Assembly: GCA_022763925.1 (NCBI GenBank)
Contig: JALERW010000105.1
Coordinates: 1 to 47,308 of the forward strand
DNA: 47,308 nt
Reading direction: 5' to 3'
Origin: Lachnospiraceae bacterium
Lineage (GTDB): Bacteria > Bacillota > Clostridia > Lachnospirales > Lachnospiraceae
The notes under the pieces: generated by a model
The model's database searches: none
Told to the model about the DNA's origin: nothing
The model's input: only the letters and a program-made list of their open reading frames with translations
In this document: positions 17,136 to 25,212 of the stretch, piece by piece
How positions within the stretch are numbered: the first letter of the stretch is position 1
How the letters are laid out: each line of letters starts with the position of its first letter
Made by a program: the position numbers and the translations under genes

Positions 17136-17164
17136 TTGTATATATATGTCAAAAATGTTATAAT
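17136..17164 (+). promoter_or_regulatory. sigma-A-type promoter of the phosphorelay operon
   Basis: TTGTAT (17136-17141), a 17-base spacer and a perfect TATAAT (17159-17164) lie about 45 bases upstream of the HTH-receiver gene and directly after a terminator. This is the likely start of the transcript running to 22976. Confidence 0.75.
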
Positions 17165-17209
17165 ATCAAAAATGGAATATATTAAAGTACCTAAGGATCG
17201 GATAAAAAA

Positions 17210-18091
17210 ATGAAAACAGCAGAAACAATCAATATTGTTTGCTCTGAACTTGGAATTCCAAAAGCAGAGCTCGCAAAACGAATGGGGATGATTCCCTCTT
17301 CTTTATACCGAAAGCTTGCCAGAGAAAGCATGACCTTTGAAGAGCTTCAGAAATGTCTCGATGTATTGGGGGTCACGGTCGAATTTCAGCTTAAGTACCC
17401 GGATGGCAGAACCCGAAGTTCACAGGCAAATCATGAAATGCTTCTTGAAAAAATGGATTTGCTGGAAAAAGAACTGGAAGCGGCAAGAACAGCCGTGCAC
17501 TTTCACAAAAAGTCCTTAAAAGATTTACGGACAGATCTGAACAGTGCCATGGGATACGCCTCCCTCGGAGGGCGCCATGCTTCCGGCATCCGGCAATATT
17601 GGGATAAAATACAGCTGGTTCTTACAAATATGGAATCAACCATCGCCTATGCACTTGACGAAAGATCAAATGATGAAACACCGGAGGAAGAGCCGGAAAA
17701 CATGGAAATGCTGAAGGGCAAGCATGTTCTCCTTGCAGATGACAATGAGCTGAACCGTGAGATCATGAAGGAAATTCTTACGGAGCATGGCCTCGTCGTT
17801 TCGGAGGCCACTGACGGAAGGAACGCTTTGGAGGCTGTGAAGGCCCGGGATCCCGGTTACTTCCATTTCGTGTTGATGGATATTGAGATGCCGGTGATGG
17901 ACGGGTATGAATCAACCATGAACATTCGAAGACTCCCGAACCGGATCCGGGCAAACATTCCCATTATCGCCCTGACCGCAAACGCGTCCCCTGCAGACCG
18001 GGAAAAGGCTGCAGCTGCGGGAATGGACGATTTTCTTGCGAAACCGGTAAATCCGGCTTTGCTGCTTGGAAGACTGATAAGGTTCCTGTGA
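17210..18091 (+). CDS. HTH plus C-terminal receiver protein of a phosphorelay
   Basis: 293 residues in unusual order. Residues 1-65 form a Cro/C1-like HTH (LGIPKAELAKRMGMIPSSLY). Residues 72-110 form a Glu/Lys-rich coiled coil. Residues 170-293 form a receiver with Asp177/Asp178 (VLLADDNE), phosphoacceptor Asp224 (FVLMDIEMPVMDG), Thr256 (IIALTANAS) and Lys278 (FLAKPVN). Most response regulators carry the receiver first, so this is a reversed output-input layout. The receiver is of the hybrid-kinase type and lies next to the HPt gene, so it is probably the final phosphoacceptor of the relay. HTH activity on DNA is inferred. The ribosome binding site is weak (AAGGA 12 bases before the ATG). Confidence 0.88.
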   Translation: MKTAETINIVCSELGIPKAELAKRMGMIPSSLYRKLARESMTFEELQKCLDVLGVTVEFQLKYPDGRTRSSQANHEMLLEKMDLLEKELEAARTAVHFHKKSLKDLRTDLNSAMGYASLGGRHASGIRQYWDKIQLVLTNMESTIAYALDERSNDETPEEEPENMEMLKGKHVLLADDNELNREIMKEILTEHGLVVSEATDGRNALEAVKARDPGYFHFVLMDIEMPVMDGYESTMNIRRLPNRIRANIPIIALTANASPADREKAAAAGMDDFLAKPVNPALLLGRLIRFL

Positions 18092-18137
18092 GAATATACG
18101 TCGGATAACATTACACATAAAGGAAGGAGGAGGACAC

Positions 18138-18509
18138 ATGACAATTCAAGAGTGCTACCGGCAGCTCGGCGGTGATTATGCTGAAGTTGAAAAACGGCTG
18201 ACCAATGTCAGCCTGGTCAGAAAATTCATTACTAAATTCCTCGATGATGGGAGCTTTTCTGAGCTGTCTCTTGCCATGAAAGAGGGACAGCTTCAAAAAG
18301 CATTTCGGGCTGCACATACCCTCAAGGGAGTAAGTGCAAACCTGAGCCTGACCCGCCTGTTTTCTTCTTCGTCAAAGCTTACGGAATTGCTTCGGGCAGA
18401 AGCAGAAACCCTCCCGGCAAATGCCGGACCTGCTTTCGAAGAAGTAAAGAGAGATTATGAACAAACCGTAAGTGCTATCCGCGCTTACCTGGACTCTGAA
18501 TGCAGATAA
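18138..18509 (+). CDS. histidine phosphotransfer (HPt) protein
   Basis: 123 residues, all helical. The HPt signature is AAHTLKGVSANLSL with the phosphorylated histidine at residue 60, preceded by the typical acidic helix and followed by a long antiparallel helix. It would shuttle phosphate between the receiver of the hybrid kinase and the receiver of the HTH protein. AAGGAGGAGG lies upstream of the ATG. The gap to the previous gene is only 46 bases and to the next only 25, consistent with one operon. A stand-alone HPt gene next to both partners is what a dedicated relay needs. Confidence 0.92.
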   Translation: MTIQECYRQLGGDYAEVEKRLTNVSLVRKFITKFLDDGSFSELSLAMKEGQLQKAFRAAHTLKGVSANLSLTRLFSSSSKLTELLRAEAETLPANAGPAFEEVKRDYEQTVSAIRAYLDSECR

Positions 18510-18534
18510 GAAAAAGGAAAAAGGGGGAACACGA

Positions 18535-20445
18535 ATGAAAAGAAGGAAATCCGTATGGCTGTTTGCCGTTATCACGATATTGACACTGCTGCTTTGCGGC
18601 TGTGCCGAACCAAAAAGCACTTCCGAACAGACGGAAGACAACGGAACGGATGGAAAAATCGCCATCTCCATGTATATGTGGGACAGATCCATGTTCAAGG
18701 AGCTGACTCCCTGGCTGGAGCAGAAATTCCCTGACATCGAGTTTACTTTTGTTCAAAGCTATAACACCATGGAATACTATAAGGATCTTCTCGCCCGGGG
18801 CGAGTCAATACCGGACATCATCACCTGCCGTCGGTTCTCCCTGAGCGATGCTGCTCCTCTGGCCGGGTATCTGATGGATCTGAGCCAGACTGAGGTGGCT
18901 GGTACCTTCTACAGCAGCTACCTGGAGGTTAACCGCGAAAACAGCGGTGCCATCCGCTGGCTTCCCATGTGCGCCGAGGTGGATTCCATCATGGCCAACA
19001 AGGATCTGTTTGATCAGTATGATATCCCTCTTCCCACCAATTATTCCGAATTTCTCGGCACCATCGATGCCTTTGAGGCACTGGGCATCAAAGGCTTTCA
19101 GACCGACTGGACCTATGACTATACCTGCCTGGAAACCATGCAGGGCTGTGCCATTCCGGAGCTGATGAGCCTGGAGGGTACCAAGTGGCGCATGGATTAT
19201 GAAAGCGAAACAGGGGAAAACAAGGTAGGTCTGGACGATCAGGTCTGGCCGGTGGTTTTTGAAAAATATCAGCAATTCTTAAAGGATGTTCATTTTCAGC
19301 CCGGTGACGAAGGCCTGGAATTTCTCCCGGTAACAAATCCCTATCGTGCAGGAAAAACTGCTATGATTCGCGCCACGGCAGCGATGGCTGAAAGCATTAT
19401 GGAAGAAGATGGCATTAACAGCATCATTCTTCCCTATTTTGGAGAAAATTCTCAGGATAACTGGGTACTCACCTATCCCATGTGCCAGTTAGCCGTTTCC
19501 AGACAGGTAGAAGAGGATGAAGCCAAGAAGGCGGCCGTCATGGATGTGCTGATGGCAGTTTTCAGCGAGGAAGGCCAGAGAGCCGTTGCCGCTGGTGCCT
19601 CCGTACTGTCCTATAATAAAGAAGTGAGTATCTCCCCTGCGCCTTCTCTTCAGTATGTACAGGACTGCATCAACAGCAACCACCTGTATATGCGTCTGGC
19701 CTCCACGGAGATGTTCGCCATTTCTCAGGATGTGGCTCACAAAATGATGCAGGGGACCTATGATGCCCGGGGTGCCTATGAGGATTTCAATGCCCAGCTC
19801 ACAAATTATATAAATCCGGAAACCGAAGAGATTCTGTTCACCCAGGAAAAGGCCTATTCCAACGACTTTGGCATTCACGGAAGCGCTGCCGCCTCCTCCC
19901 TGATGAATACGCTCCGGGCCGCAAATAATGAGCAGATTGCCATCAGCTATGCCAGCGTGGCCAGCTCTCCCATCTTTTCCGGAGATTACACCATGCAGCA
20001 GATCAAATGGGTAATGACCTTCAAGAACGATGCCTATCGCGGGGAGTACACAGGCGCGGAAATCCGCCGGATCATGGAGTGGCTTGTGAATGTAAAGGAG
20101 GATGGTTCAAACCCCATCCGTCACCGCAATCAGATGCCTGTTACCAGCGGCATGGAATACACCGTCACCGAGACAGAACGGGGAAAATTCACCCTGGGTG
20201 ACATTACCGTTGACGGCAGGCCCCTGGAGGACGATACCGTCTACACCGTTCTGCTGGTCGGCGCAGATACCTATCTGGAACACCCGGACTTCTGCAACTG
20301 CCCGATGCCTGCGGATCTGAAGGCCAAGCGCCAGGATCAGTATGTGGAAAATTACACGAACTATGACTGTATCAAGGATGCCCTGGCAATTACAAAACAG
20401 TTTCTGGAGCCTACGGAATACGTGACCATTCTTCCGGGAAAATGA
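18535..20445 (+). CDS. lipoprotein: extracellular solute-binding domain fused to a 5'-nucleotidase C-terminal domain
   Basis: 636 residues. A lipoprotein signal ends LTLLLCGCAEP, with the lipidated Cys at 23. Residues about 40-430 resemble carbohydrate-type ABC solute-binding proteins (MYMWDRSMFKELTPWLEQKF; TYPMCQLAVSR). Residues about 465-636 resemble the 5'-nucleotidase C-terminal domain (IFSGDYTMQQIKWVMTFKND; YRGEYTGAEIRRIMEWL; TVDGRPLEDDTVYTVLLVGA), without the metallophosphatase domain that normally precedes it. No ABC permease or ATPase is encoded nearby; the neighbours are HPt and hybrid kinase genes, and its stop overlaps a possible kinase start. It is therefore more likely a ligand receptor for the kinase than a transport protein. 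A nucleotide or nucleoside-sugar ligand is a guess from the second domain. Confidence 0.85.
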   Translation: MKRRKSVWLFAVITILTLLLCGCAEPKSTSEQTEDNGTDGKIAISMYMWDRSMFKELTPWLEQKFPDIEFTFVQSYNTMEYYKDLLARGESIPDIITCRRFSLSDAAPLAGYLMDLSQTEVAGTFYSSYLEVNRENSGAIRWLPMCAEVDSIMANKDLFDQYDIPLPTNYSEFLGTIDAFEALGIKGFQTDWTYDYTCLETMQGCAIPELMSLEGTKWRMDYESETGENKVGLDDQVWPVVFEKYQQFLKDVHFQPGDEGLEFLPVTNPYRAGKTAMIRATAAMAESIMEEDGINSIILPYFGENSQDNWVLTYPMCQLAVSRQVEEDEAKKAAVMDVLMAVFSEEGQRAVAAGASVLSYNKEVSISPAPSLQYVQDCINSNHLYMRLASTEMFAISQDVAHKMMQGTYDARGAYEDFNAQLTNYINPETEEILFTQEKAYSNDFGIHGSAAASSLMNTLRAANNEQIAISYASVASSPIFSGDYTMQQIKWVMTFKNDAYRGEYTGAEIRRIMEWLVNVKEDGSNPIRHRNQMPVTSGMEYTVTETERGKFTLGDITVDGRPLEDDTVYTVLLVGADTYLEHPDFCNCPMPADLKAKRQDQYVENYTNYDCIKDALAITKQFLEPTEYVTILPGK

Positions 20446-20474
20446 GCAACCAAAACAGAAAGGAGGGCCATGCC

Positions 20475-22976
20475 GTGAAAAAGCGATTGATCTGCTGCAT
20501 GCTTACACTGGTATTGGCTGCCGGAATGCTGGGAGCCGGCTTTTCCTATTATGAGTTTGTTTCCCGCACCATATGTGCAGAAAGCACCGCCCACCTGGTT
20601 GAAATCTTTCATCAGGCAAATCAGACGCTGTATAATCTGGTTTCCAACAACTGGCGCCGTTTGCGAATGTGGGCACCTTATCTTAAAACAGCAGAAAGCG
20701 AGGAGGATATTGCCGTCTATTTGAATCAGGCTCAGAAAGAATACAATTTCACGGATTTCTATTTTATTTCCCGAAACGGTGAATATATCACGCTGGAGGG
20801 ACAAAGGGGGTATCTGGATCTTCGGGATCAGCTTTCGGATCTGATTTTAAAGCAAATACCCGTGGTCGCCTATTCCGTTGTTCCCGATAAGCCGGAAATC
20901 ATGGTGTTTGCCATTCCCACCGCCCGGAGCCGCTACCGGGACTTTGACTATGAGGCCGCAGCCATCACCTATAACAACTCTGACCTGGTAGAAGCGCTGA
21001 AAATTTCCGCCTTTGACGGCCAGGCCGGCACCTTTGCGGTACTGCCCGACGGCCGGGTCATCGTGGACAACGGCAGTGAGGATTTGAACAATATCCACAA
21101 TTTTTTTGCTCTTCTGGAAAAATCCAGCACTCTGACCAACGAGGAGGTGCTCGCCCTGCGGGAAGATTTCCTGGAAGGGAAATCCGGGTCGAGGGTATTT
21201 GATATCAATGGCAGACCCTATTATCTGGTATATGAGTCCGCGAATTTCCAGAGTTGGACCGTTCTGGGCATTGTGCCCACCGATGTGGTCAATGCAAGCA
21301 TGAACAAGCTTCAATCCACTACCATGATCGTAGTGTCCGGAATTTCGATTGCGCTTGCCGTGCTGATTCTTCTGCTTGTGATTTCGCAGAATCGGCAGAA
21401 GCTGAAACGCATGGATCACGAGCTGATTGCCCGCGATGAATTGTTCTCCAAGCTGTCCATCAATGTAGATGATGTCTTCCTGATGCTGGATGCCGGGAAT
21501 TTCAGGGTGGATTATGTCAGCCCGAACATCGAAAAGCTTCTGGGCCTTCAGGAGGCACAGGTACGGGAAAATATCCGGGTAATGAAGAACCTGATCAAAG
21601 AAAACGAAAAGATCCATATCCTGGACCGGCTTCCGGACATTCGTCCCGGAGAGCAGATGGAATGGGACCGGGAATTCATCCACCAGCAAAGCGGCGAGGT
21701 ACGCTGGTTCCATGTGGTTGCATTCTGCAGCGATATTCAGGGCGAGAGAAAATACATTCTGGATATGTCTGACCGTACCGGTGACCGGAAGATCAATCAG
21801 GCACTTGAGGATGCCGTCCGTACTGCGGAAAACGCCAGCCGCGCAAAGACCACCTTCCTGAATAATATGTCCCACGACATCCGGACACCTATGAATGCCA
21901 TCATCGGTTTTACAAATATCGCTTTAAAACAGGAGCCCAATCCGGAGGTAAGGACCTGTCTTCATAAAATCAGCAACAGCTCCGAGCATCTGCTGACCCT
22001 TATCAATGATGTACTGGACATCAGCCGCATCGAAAGCGGCAAAATAAAATCAGCTCCCATTCCTGTTGATATTACAGCGATAACAGATACCGTGCTCAGC
22101 ATCATACACGGCTTTCTGTCTGATCGGAACATCGCCTTCCATACAAATCTGGAAGCCCCGGAAACTCCCTATGTACTTGCCGATTCCGTTCGTATCCGGG
22201 AGGTACTGGTAAACATTCTTGGCAACGCAGTCAAGTTTACAGAGGACGGCGGCAGCATTACCTTTGAGGCCAGCTACCACCCCGGAGCGGATGAGCGGCA
22301 CATCACCGTGCGCTATCTGGTTGCTGACACCGGTGTGGGTATGAGTGAGGAATTTGTAAAGAATATTTTCGATGAATTTTCTCAGGAGGACAACGGCGCA
22401 CGGACCAACTATAAGGGCACCGGTTTGGGTATGGCCATCACAAAGCGGTATGTAGATCTGATGGGCGGCACGATTGCCGTCGAGAGCAAAAAGGGTGAGG
22501 GCTCCACCTTCACCGTGGAGCTTCCCCTGGAGCTTACGGATGAAAGCAGGGTTCGGAAACAGCCTGCGCCCTCTGCCCGGACATACTTAACGGACGTGAA
22601 CATATTGCTGGCAGAGGATAACGATCTGAATGCAGAAATCGCAATGGTTCAGCTTAAGGAAGCGGGCATTTTGGTGACCCGGGCCGCCGACGGCAATGAG
22701 GCAGTTAAAATCTTCTCCGAGAATCCTCCGGACACCTTTGACGTGATTCTCATGGATATTATGATGCCGGGTATGAACGGCTATGAAGCCACCGCAGTCA
22801 TTCGCAGCATGCCGGGCCGCCCGGATGCACGCAGAATTCCCATCATTGCCATGACCGCCCATGCCTTCGCCGAAGATGTCCAGGCCTCTTTGGATGCAGG
22901 TATGAACGGACATCTGTCAAAACCAATTGTAATGGAAGAGGTAGTCAATGCCATTGTAAGAAATCTGAACAGTTAA
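20475..22976 (+). CDS. hybrid sensor histidine kinase
   Basis: 833 residues counted from a GTG at 20475 that has AGGAGG eight bases upstream; an ATG at 20442 overlapping the previous stop (ATGA) would add 11 residues but has no clear site. Layout: membrane segment (about 5-27), extracellular sensor of about 255 residues (Cache-like layout, not firmly assigned), second membrane segment (about 284-305), PAS-like domain (about 330-430), HisKA with His467 in NNMSHDIRTPMNAIIGF, HATPase with NILGNAVKF, VADTGVGM and GTGLGM, then a receiver with Asp761 in VILMDIMMPGMNG. The receiver would pass phosphate to the HPt protein encoded upstream. The lipoprotein gene just before it suggests an extracellular sensing partner. 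Confidence 0.95.
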   Translation: MKKRLICCMLTLVLAAGMLGAGFSYYEFVSRTICAESTAHLVEIFHQANQTLYNLVSNNWRRLRMWAPYLKTAESEEDIAVYLNQAQKEYNFTDFYFISRNGEYITLEGQRGYLDLRDQLSDLILKQIPVVAYSVVPDKPEIMVFAIPTARSRYRDFDYEAAAITYNNSDLVEALKISAFDGQAGTFAVLPDGRVIVDNGSEDLNNIHNFFALLEKSSTLTNEEVLALREDFLEGKSGSRVFDINGRPYYLVYESANFQSWTVLGIVPTDVVNASMNKLQSTTMIVVSGISIALAVLILLLVISQNRQKLKRMDHELIARDELFSKLSINVDDVFLMLDAGNFRVDYVSPNIEKLLGLQEAQVRENIRVMKNLIKENEKIHILDRLPDIRPGEQMEWDREFIHQQSGEVRWFHVVAFCSDIQGERKYILDMSDRTGDRKINQALEDAVRTAENASRAKTTFLNNMSHDIRTPMNAIIGFTNIALKQEPNPEVRTCLHKISNSSEHLLTLINDVLDISRIESGKIKSAPIPVDITAITDTVLSIIHGFLSDRNIAFHTNLEAPETPYVLADSVRIREVLVNILGNAVKFTEDGGSITFEASYHPGADERHITVRYLVADTGVGMSEEFVKNIFDEFSQEDNGARTNYKGTGLGMAITKRYVDLMGGTIAVESKKGEGSTFTVELPLELTDESRVRKQPAPSARTYLTDVNILLAEDNDLNAEIAMVQLKEAGILVTRAADGNEAVKIFSENPPDTFDVILMDIMMPGMNGYEATAVIRSMPGRPDARRIPIIAMTAHAFAEDVQASLDAGMNGHLSKPIVMEEVVNAIVRNLNS

Positions 22977-22999
22977 TTTCACAACTCACTTTTAAAAGG

Positions 23000-23027
23000 G
23001 GCTGCAGAACATCTGCAGCCTCCCTTT
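23000..23027 (+). terminator. terminator of the phosphorelay operon
   Basis: GGCTGCAG (23000-23007) pairs with CTGCAGCC (23013-23020), preceded by AAAAG and followed by TCCCTTTG. It lies about 25 bases after the kinase stop. Confidence 0.75.
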
Positions 23028-23104
23028 GTCAGAAGAAAAATAGAGTCCGAACGAAAAAAAACACCGCCCCCAACGGCTTTCCCGTCGAAAACAGTGCTTG
23101 TGAG

Positions 23105-23177
23105 TGCGTCTTCAGGGGCTCGAACCCTGGACACCCTGATTAAGAGTCAGGTGCTCTACCAACTGAGCTAAAGACGC
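23105..23177 (-). tRNA. tRNA-Lys (anticodon CTT)
   Basis: On the minus strand the 73-base gene starts GCGTCTTTAGCTCAGTTGG, with the D-arm motif AGCTCAGTTGGTAGAGC, the anticodon arm CCTGA-CTCTTAA-TCAGG (anticodon CTT, lysine) and the T arm ending GGTTCGAGCCC. The acceptor stem GCGTCTT pairs with AAGACGC, followed by discriminator A. The CCA end is not encoded. A consensus promoter lies just upstream. Confidence 0.97.
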
Positions 23178-23198
23178 TTATTTCTCAACGCAAGAATT

Positions 23199-23227
23199 AT
23201 TATATAATAGCATTTTCAAAAATGCAA
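23199..23227 (-). promoter_or_regulatory. promoter of tRNA-Lys
   Basis: On the minus strand TTGCAT, a 17-base spacer and a perfect TATAAT end 22 bases before the mature 5' end of the tRNA. Confidence 0.8.
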
Positions 23228-23343
23228 GTCTTTTTTTATATTTTTTTACATTTTTTTTACTAAGCCCCCAACCCCCTGTATTTACGGCATTTTGGCCCGC
23301 TTTTCAGCCTGCCGCCGGGCAGAGGGCTATCGAGCTATAAAAC

Positions 23344-23377
23344 AAATGCGCAAAAGGATCGGTCCCTCTGCGCATTT
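23344..23377 (-). terminator. possible terminator of trxA
   Basis: A nine-base perfect stem (AAATGCGCA/TGCGCATTT) with a 16-base loop, about 150 bases after the trxA stop on the minus strand, followed by GTTTTATAG. The distance is long and the T run short, so the assignment is tentative. Confidence 0.4.
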
Positions 23378-23530
23378 CGGAATCTCATGCGGTTAAAAAT
23401 TCCCCCACAGAACTACATAGACTACAACTACAAACCCGCATAAAAATTCTGTGTTCATTATAACATTCTTTCAAACCTTTTGTAAAGTATTTCGGAAGCT
23501 CTCTTAAAATCAGTATTCTACAGCCGTCTT

Positions 23531-23836
23531 TTACAGCTTTTCCATAAGTGCTTCCTTCGGAACCCCGCCCACCACGCGGTCTGCAAGCTTTCCGTCCCTG
23601 AAAATAAGAAATGTCGGGATGTTCATTACCTTATAGCGCTGTGCAATCTCCATATTTTCATCCACATTGATCTTGCACACAAGCGCTCTTCCCTCCGTCT
23701 CCTCAGCGATTTCTTCCACAACCGGTCCCATCATCTTACAGGGGCCGCACCAGTCAGCATAAAAATCCACCAGTACGGGAAGCTGAGACATCAGCACGAT
23801 TTCATCAAAATCCTTTTCATTTAACACCTTAACCAT
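23531..23836 (-). CDS. trxA: thioredoxin
   Basis: 101 residues with the thioredoxin fold and the active site ADWCGPCKMMGP; the cis-proline loop is in MNIPTFLIFRDGK. It reduces protein disulfides and is itself reduced by thioredoxin reductase, encoded at 26732-27658. The ATG at 23836 is nine bases after AAGGAG; the ATG at 23842 lies only three bases after it and is a less likely start. It appears to be a single gene following a decayed-looking stretch after trmB. Normal length for the family. Confidence 0.95.
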   Translation of the reverse strand: MVKVLNEKDFDEIVLMSQLPVLVDFYADWCGPCKMMGPVVEEIAEETEGRALVCKINVDENMEIAQRYKVMNIPTFLIFRDGKLADRVVGGVPKEALMEKL

Positions 23837-23875
23837 ATTCATCTGCTCCTTTTCTTTTGCTCTGTTTTCTATTTA

Positions 23876-24052
23876 TTATCTCCACAGTCCAAAATCTTTA
23901 TCACTTCTGCGAGAGCCCGCTTCAGATTCAGGAACTTCCTGTTCCATCCGATACAGGAATATCCGAAACCCTTTTTTCCTTTTTTACGGCTTCCTTTTTT
24001 CACATCAGGGCCTCCGTCGCTTTGGCCTTAACCATTTCTGCCTCTGCTGTTT
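23876..24052 (-). pseudogene. possible gene relic or short ORF between trmB and trxA
   Basis: After the trmB stop the minus strand reads coding-like peptide in pieces: AEMVKAKATEALM then a TGA, then KKEAVKKEKRVSDIPVS in the same frame. After a frame change comes a 23-codon ORF with an ATG at 23947 (MEQEVPESEAGSRRSDKDFG, then LWR and TAA). The Lys/Glu/Ala-rich composition and the frame change suggest an inactivated gene, but no family is recognised and no ribosome binding site was found for the short ORF. Confidence 0.25.
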
Positions 24053-24055
24053 CTT

Positions 24056-24700
24056 TTATCCTATGCGGCAGGCTATCAGTTTATGAATCGGATTTCCCAT
24101 GGAAGAAAAACGTTCTTCGTATTCGGTCATCACATTATCCCTGCACAGCTCGGGATCACGATGAAGATCACGGGTACAGGCAAGAAGCTTCCATCCGGCA
24201 GCCTCCACCTCTTCCAGAGAGAACTCAAACAGATCCCGGTTATCCGTCTTGAACTCCAGACGTCCGTCTGGTATCAGGAACTGTTCATATCTGGCAAGAA
24301 ATTCCCTGGAGGTCAGACGTCTCCTGGCATGCCGGTCCTTCGGCCAGGGATCGGAAAAGTTCAGGTAAATCCGCTCCACCTCATCCGGAGCAAATACCCC
24401 TGTGATGTATTCTGCGTCCATCCTTATAAATTTCAGATTCGGATACAAAAGCTCTGACTGCTTTTCAATCGCCCGCACCAGTACGCTGGAATACTTTTCT
24501 ATTCCTATATAATTAATTTCCGGATGAAGACCGGCCAGTTCACTGATAAACTTTCCTTTACCCATTCCGATTTCCACATGGATCGGATGATCATTTCCGA
24601 ACAGCTCGCTCCATCGGCCCTTCTGCTGCTCCGCTTCATGAACAACGAAATCGCTGGCTCCGATCGTCTCTCTGGAGCCTTTAATATTTCTCAGGCGCAT
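24056..24700 (-). CDS. trmB: tRNA (guanine-N7-)-methyltransferase
   Basis: 214 residues. Class I methyltransferase with the SAM-binding motif IHVEIGMGKGKFISELAG, the conserved IRMDAEYI, and the TrmB signature LNFSDPWPKDRHARRRLTSR. It methylates N7 of guanine 46 in the tRNA variable loop. The start MRLRNIKG is placed by AGGAGAG eight bases upstream; an 18-codon upstream extension has no site and does not match the family. A 470-base gene-free stretch with DnaA-box-like sequences lies upstream. Confidence 0.96.
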   Translation of the reverse strand: MRLRNIKGSRETIGASDFVVHEAEQQKGRWSELFGNDHPIHVEIGMGKGKFISELAGLHPEINYIGIEKYSSVLVRAIEKQSELLYPNLKFIRMDAEYITGVFAPDEVERIYLNFSDPWPKDRHARRRLTSREFLARYEQFLIPDGRLEFKTDNRDLFEFSLEEVEAAGWKLLACTRDLHRDPELCRDNVMTEYEERFSSMGNPIHKLIACRIG

Positions 24701-25212
24701 CGGTTTCTCTCTCCTATTCGTTTTGGTATGTATCATTTTACACGATTTCCGCATAAAATGGAAGCATGGATTTACCTTGAGTTATCTGAATTTTCTATAC
24801 ATTATCCCTTGTTTTTTCCTTTTACAAACTATTGAAAAGTCAATAGGATTTTCCCCATTTTTTCTCTTTTTCGACATTTTATGATAAATCTACAAAACAT
24901 CCGTTCCTGTTTTCTCCACAAAACGGCCCGGCTTTGTCCCTTTTTTCCGTGGATAATGTGGATAACTTCGTGTATAACTGGATTTTATCCTATTTTTCGT
25001 GACTTTTATTGTGGAAAACTTTTTCGCCTCTTTTTCGTGATTTCCTGTTTTTTTCCGCATGATTTTTGGTTTTTGTGCATTTTGCCTTTCGGTGAAAAAT
25101 GACCCGTTCTTTTCTGCTGTCAGACTGCATTTTTTCCTGCATAAAACAGACTTTATCATTTGCGGAACCAAAAAGAAGAGGCATTCAAAATGCCCCTTCC
25201 CTGAAACTCAAA
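24701..25212. other. gene-free stretch with a DnaA-box-like cluster
   Basis: 512 bases without a supported gene, rich in T on the plus strand. CGTGGATAA (24948-24956) and TGTGGATAA (24957-24965) are adjacent; the second is a perfect DnaA box on the minus strand. TGTATAACT (24971), TGTGGAAAA (25010-25018) and TTCTCCACA (24912-24920) are near matches within 110 bases. The right end holds the terminator of the NlpC/P60 gene. It is not next to dnaA or dnaN, so an origin is not claimed. Confidence 0.5.
25169..25197 (-). terminator. terminator of the NlpC/P60 gene
   Basis: On the minus strand GGGGCATT pairs with AATGCCT(C) around a three-base loop, followed by TTCTTTTTGG, 16 bases after the stop. 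Confidence 0.75.

Larger units (their letters stand above)
23178..23530. other. gene-free stretch between tRNA-Lys and trxA
   Basis: 353 bases with no supported gene. It holds the tRNA promoter (23199-23227) and a hairpin, AAATGCGCA (23344-23352) with TGCGCATTT (23369-23377), followed on the minus strand by GTTTTATAG, which may end the trxA transcript. The rest has long T tracts and no visible structure. Confidence 0.6.

Noticed and set aside
24912-25018. Chromosomal replication origin
   Set aside because: DnaA-box-like sequences are present, but dnaA, dnaN, rpmH or other origin neighbours are absent.
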